From contig KB302742.1 of NCBI GenBank assembly GCA_000328365.1, forward strand, positions 1 to 64,000: a stretch of DNA of 64,000 nucleotides. The letters are read 5' to 3'. The notes under the pieces were generated by a model. The model made no database searches. It was not told the DNA's origin and worked only from the letters and a program-made list of their open reading frames with translations. Positions 59,522-64,000 of this stretch are shown piece after piece (position 1 is the stretch's first letter; each line of letters begins with the position of its first letter). Source of the stretch: Capitella teleta (Eukaryota > Annelida > Polychaeta > Capitellidae). Position numbers and translations under genes: made by a program.

Positions 59522-62500
59522 TCACGTGAGTCTCGGAGTATCACGCAAAATATCTTGGTCCTCAGCCGGCAAACCAATCGGAGCTTCAGTGGTGATCGGT
59601 TTCAGAGATCCAGTCACTTTATCTTTCGCCATTTGCGTCCCTTTCGTTCGCTTCCATTTCATTCGTCGGTTTTGAAACCAAACTTTGACCTAGAAAAAAA
59701 GAGCACGTGATTAATGTTGACCTAGAAAATAGACCACGTGGCTTTAATTGACCTAGAAATTAAAGCACGTGGTCGTGATTGACCTAGAAATTTATAATAT
59801 GATATTCCGACCGTGTGATATAATCTGTAGTGCCAAAGAAAACAGCGAGCGGCTCAGAATATTGTGGCCGGAGACCTCGGTGACATAGAATATTCTGATT
59901 CACGAGGTTGAAGAATGTTTAGGACAAATTGTTTCGCATAAGCCGCGTTTGAAGTTGGAGCGCAGGTGCTTCACAGATGTGAAATACAACAGAATCTATT
60001 TGCACAGTTGCAATGATTGATGGCGAAAGAGGAAAAAATCGAGGATTAGGGAATCCCTCTCGCCACCAGACTGCTTGGCGCCTGCGAAAATTGAGAGGCG
60101 AACGCGATGGGGATGAGATGCTAAGTATAGCTCAGTTTCAAAGAGAACTTTGGTTAGTTTGCTATGCGTATTGTGTACTGTTGTGAAATAGTGACTCATT
60201 TAAAAAAGGGATCCCTGTTCAGACTTAGCTCACGTGACCATAATGATAATCCACCAATTAGGAAGAGGTTGCGTAATTATTGCGAAACGGTAGTTTTAAG
60301 TGATTTTATGTAACTTACAGACAAGAATGCATGGGATATTAATTTAAACCGCGTCATCAGCCACATGTTAATTTTTCAACTTGTCTTGTTTTATTATATA
60401 TCAATTTATTGGGCTTCCTCTTAATCACAATTATTACAAGAACGCATCCCAATTATTAGAAATAAATATTATTACATAATTTCATTAAATACAGTACAAA
60501 ACAGTCCAATATAAAGTTACACGAAGCCCAGAACGAAAAAGAAAAAAACTATTCTGTTTCGGATTAGAGCCATTAGCGTCCGGTAATCTACAACAATATT
60601 CCCGCAGAGTTTTCGTAATCTTCCCCCTGGAGGGCGCAACAACCTACCCCCTCCGAGGAGTTTTAAATTGCTTTTCCTGTTCTCGCTTTAGATCACGTGA
60701 CCTCTCTCGCGCGAGTTCATTTGAAGTGGGATAGTGTGACCCTCGATTGGTGAACCGAGCCTCCAAGTAACGCGGAGAGGTTTCTTGAAGTTACACCTTG
60801 ACGGCAGATCCAGCACCTCCCACAAGAAAAGAGAGTAAATAGGACATCACTCGTCAGTGAGCGTTTTGAGTATCGCGTCGCGGGTATTCGATCTATTGGC
60901 GCACTTTTGATCATTTTCCGGCGACGCCTGTTATGCGGCGATTTGCCTCGCACCCGCCCCGCAGACATGTGCTGCACAGGTGGGCGCACTGGAGGAGGTG
61001 GAGGAGGAGGTGGAGGAGGAAAGGGAACAATGAGGAGTATCTAGACGAAGGATCATCATAATCATCATCATCCTCAGGATCGCTCCCATGTCCATTGCCG
61101 ACGCCTCCCTGCTCTCAACACTCGCTTCTCTTCAGCAGTTTCTTCTCAGCTGGTTTTCATCGATATAAATTAATCCGGCGTCTGTTTTGCTCATTGCTCC
61201 TTTTTTTACTTCCACCAACGACTTGAGCAGAAGTGCTGTCACAACAATATCTCCTGACAAGACGGAGAATCTAGCGCTGACGTTTCAGTGACGAACACGC
61301 TCTCAAATGCTCCATTTATCAGTCTCCCTGGGGGTTTAAATGATCCGCCATTCGGATTGGGACAAGTTTAAGCTCTGGGAGTGAGACGGGTCAGTGGATT
61401 GGAACAATGGCTGAATTATGTGCATGCACGCAGTAGATCTGGTGGAAAAAAAGGGGAAGATCAGATTGGATGAAGGTTCTGTTGGTTTGCACTGAAGTGA
61501 CATCTGCGATGCTAGCATCCGCATAAACTCCGGTTGAATGGGTATCCATACCTTTCAGGTGCATTCTATTACGTAATATATCGGCATGGGCACGAGGGTG
61601 AGATTAACAGATGTGAGATATAGACCTTATACAAAAGGAATCAATTACCAACCAAATGAGTACGTGTATATTTGTATATGCAATTACGCATGCTCAATGC
61701 ACATAATTATATAGGTGGGAAAAATTACGATCACTAATATTGAAAATGTACAAATACGGTGTCAGACACGGTGATTAATTAGCTGATTAATTAGCGTGTT
61801 TATAGCACACACAAGAAACCAGTCTCAGCGGGGTCACAAAGGGCAGTAGCAAGTAACCCTATTACAGTGCTAAATGTATCATTTACATGCATTATTTTCG
61901 GGCATGCGCCGTATATATTCGATTAGCTTTAGACCCTGTTATAACTAAGCAAGGGGGTGTCTGGATATGGTCTCATTGACTCCCTGTGAGCGCACTGTTG
62001 CGTCTTGCTTTGTTACATCCGTCGGCCTCATTAATAGAGAGTACAGCTTCACATATTATCCGGCATATAATTCTGATCAATTATTGGCACACGAATTTTT
62101 CAGTATTTCTCAAGATATACTGATGCCATAATTATGCTCTTTAATAAGTAGGTATAACTTGGTTCTTATGTTCACATGCTACACATACAAAGTGACTGTT
62201 CGTTCGTTTTGATCGCTACATTATGTCATAACTTACAATAAAAGTTATTTCATCGAAAAACTCGGTTTGATCATTCTCGATTCTTGTGATTCTTGAACCA
62301 AAGAGTGGTTGTTCCTAAACACTCGCTGTAATGCGATTGCATCATATATTCTTCATTGTATAACCAATGGTTCAGGCTTCAGATTCAACTTAAGGGTCTA
62401 GTAAACCAGCTATATGAACACTATAATACGTTTTTGGTGACCAGCCGACTTGAATTATAATCATGGTGTTTCAACTGACCTGTCTTTCCGTGAGGTCAAG

Positions 62501-62658
62501 GGCCACAGCAATCTCGTATCTCCTGAGTCTGGTCAAGTAATTGTGAGCATTGAATTCCTTCTCCAATTCACGGATCTGGTGTTTGGTGAACGCCGTTCTT
62601 TCCTTCCTTGGTTTCGAGTTCAAATCGAGGGTTTGATATGAATCAGAGTTTGGTGAAC
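59522..62658 (-). CDS. Meox: Meox (Mox) homeobox transcription factor, last two exons
   Basis: Exons 62480-62658 and 59522-59689 join in phase 0 and split the homeobox after ERQ (between homeodomain positions 44 and 45). The first gives [41 protein letters not shown]. The second gives [17 protein letters not shown], then a short C-terminus ending DTPRLT. The [13 protein letters not shown] lead-in and [14 protein letters not shown] are diagnostic of Meox, a mesoderm and somite regulator of the extended Hox family. The upstream exon starts phase 1, so at least one N-terminal exon is missing, probably right of the window. The final intron ends in an array of repeated acceptor sites. Confidence 0.93.
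59687..59795. repeat. 31-32-bp tandem repeat carrying copies of the Meox splice acceptor and an E-box
   Basis: TGACCTAGAAA recurs at 59687, 59719, 59750 and 59781. Read on the - strand, each unit supplies TTTCTAGGTCAA, identical to the acceptor used by the last exon (CTAG then GTCAA). Three units also carry CACGTG (59704, 59735, 59766). Confidence 0.85.
59796..62479. other. Meox homeobox intron
   Basis: GC-richer than the rest of the window at about 60600-61150, with a GGA-rich simple repeat at about 60988-61022. No coding exon found. The GC-rich core could be an enhancer or a non-coding promoter, but I see no decisive motif. Confidence 0.45.
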
Positions 62659-64000
62659 CTGTGGGTAAATCAGAATTAGTGTGATTGATCCGGACGATCG
62701 AACTCATCGATTACTTCCTCTCGGAGTTTTTAGGATCATGGGAAGGAGAGAAATATTGTGGGATAAACGTGGGGTTTTTTTCTCAGCGTGAAATTGAGAC
62801 GATTTGTTTTCGATTATCTTCGGATCATCGACAAAGTTGCTGCGATTCAAAACAAACGAATCACATGCGGTATGTAGAAACAATGTGCCTGTCTGTTTGG
62901 ACTGTTTTCTATGAAGCTTCGAGGAAATGTCAGATCAGCTCAAAAGATTTGCTCAATTGGATTGTGGACATTTTTCCCTTACCAATGCCAAATATTCCTC
63001 CAGGTTATAGGGGTGAAAATGTCTCACCAATGATACGGTATCGTTGTGAATCGTCCATTTAACGCCCATTCTGATTAATGCAATTTTATCATTGGAAATC
63101 GCCCATTTATCGTCCATGTTAAATATCCGCCCGCTTTGCACTTTGAAGTCAATCACCTGAACCAGGTGTGAGTGATCATTAGAGGGAAGGAGGATAAAAG
63201 GATTAATCACTGTTTACAAAACAAGATAACGCAGCAACTGAATCAACAACTATTGTCGATTAAGCGTGACTTCGCTATCTGCTCTATTAGTACTCGCCTA
63301 CGAGGCCAAATGCTGAAGAATCGTTCGTAATGATTATTCGTTTGATGTTTAATACCTCACCCTTCTCTGCGAGCATCTTCAATGCCATACTCCACCAGCG
63401 TCCGATTCTATTCTCTATACTTGGGGCTTTAGGAAGAGTTTATAAATCGATTATTTGCTTAAGGTGCATTAATCCATGGAAATAAAGAGAAGCCAGATAT
63501 TGCCTGCTGAAGATTCCTGATTCTACCAGGTGCATGAAATCACAGACGCTTAGGAACTAAATTATGAGATTGGCAACTGTACCCTAAAGGTACACAACTC
63601 TGGTATGTAATTTATAAACCAAGTATGGGTGTTTGAATATTTGAGTGCAGATAAAGGTGTCTAAACAGTAAGCCATTGCATACAACACACCCGAGTGTGC
63701 GTAGATTAAATGGATTATTACTCCATTCTGCATGTACGCACATGGGACCATGAAATAATATTAAGACTGATGTACATCATATGATTGTCGGCTTAAGGAC
63801 CACACATAGCAAAAGTAAACTCTCGGCTGGGTGGAATTCCTCCTGAATAGAGATTTTTCCTGTTGACAGATTACGAGCGTGAAATGCCGGCAGACGGTGT
63901 CCGATTTGCCTGAAGACCATTTGCGTTGACCTTCACCGCTGAGAGGTCAAACATTGATGGGCACCCTGACCCCTTGTATCTCAAGTACGCGGATGGTCAA
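62659..64000. other. Upstream intron of Meox
   Basis: No Meox-like N-terminal exon is visible, and open frames at 62685-63062 (+) and 62953-63210 (-) do not resemble any. The window ends inside this intron. Confidence 0.5.

Noticed and set aside
62953-63210. 85-codon - strand frame considered as Meox exon 1
   Set aside because: It lacks any Meox N-terminal feature and has no donor in the phase needed by the exon at 62658.

Overview
The window is animal nuclear DNA. Coding sequence is split by GT-AG introns, calcium-binding EGF and homeobox exons are present, several promoters carry TATA boxes, and the non-coding DNA is AT-rich and full of microsatellites and small transposon remnants. The gene set (Meox, SVOP, an ankyrin-Mab-21 protein, and a long phase-1 EGF mosaic with Ly6 and fucolectin-type domains) suggests an invertebrate, most likely a deuterostome such as an echinoderm, hemichordate or cephalochordate. 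That placement is inference; no species can be read from the sequence.

Left part (1-22 kb). Two uninterrupted + strand genes come first: an ankyrin-Mab-21 protein cut by the window edge (2-2470) and a BTB-BACK-kelch protein (4674-6323). A 712-bp TTAA-flanked MITE (7500-8211) follows, abutting a small - strand gene (8470-9714) for a signal-peptide, collagen, transmembrane protein whose last exon has been partly duplicated in tandem together with the MITE end. Next is a 16-exon + strand SVOP-type transporter (10851-17948) with an assembly gap of 50 N in intron 1, then about 4 kb with no gene I can support.

Centre (22-48.6 kb). One giant - strand gene fills this stretch. I traced 47 coding exons joined by matching phases. 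In protein order they encode a signal peptide, Ly6/uPAR-like domains alternating with a six-cysteine module I cannot name (called GGNV here), 38 EGF-like modules, a fucolectin/F5-8C-like domain, a Thr-Glu-Pro hexapeptide array made from an 18-bp minisatellite, and a basic tail. The product is about 2,550 residues and probably secreted extracellular matrix. A two-exon + strand gene for an unrecognised helical protein (35285-37572) sits inside one of its introns, and a second copy of the MITE (40818-41524) inside another.

Right part (48.6-64 kb). A single-exon leucine-rich-repeat membrane protein (50218-50943, - strand) has a second, isolated copy of its C-terminal motif just downstream. A nine-coding-exon - strand gene (53612-57170) encodes a 510-residue secreted protein built only of alternating GGNV and Ly6 modules: it is a free-standing paralogue of the N-terminus of the giant gene. 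The last two exons of a Meox homeobox gene (59522-62658, - strand) complete the window; its first exon probably lies to the right.

The most interesting content is the GGNV/Ly6 two-module system, seen both as its own gene and fused to a long EGF protein, with shared intron phases that point to exon shuffling.
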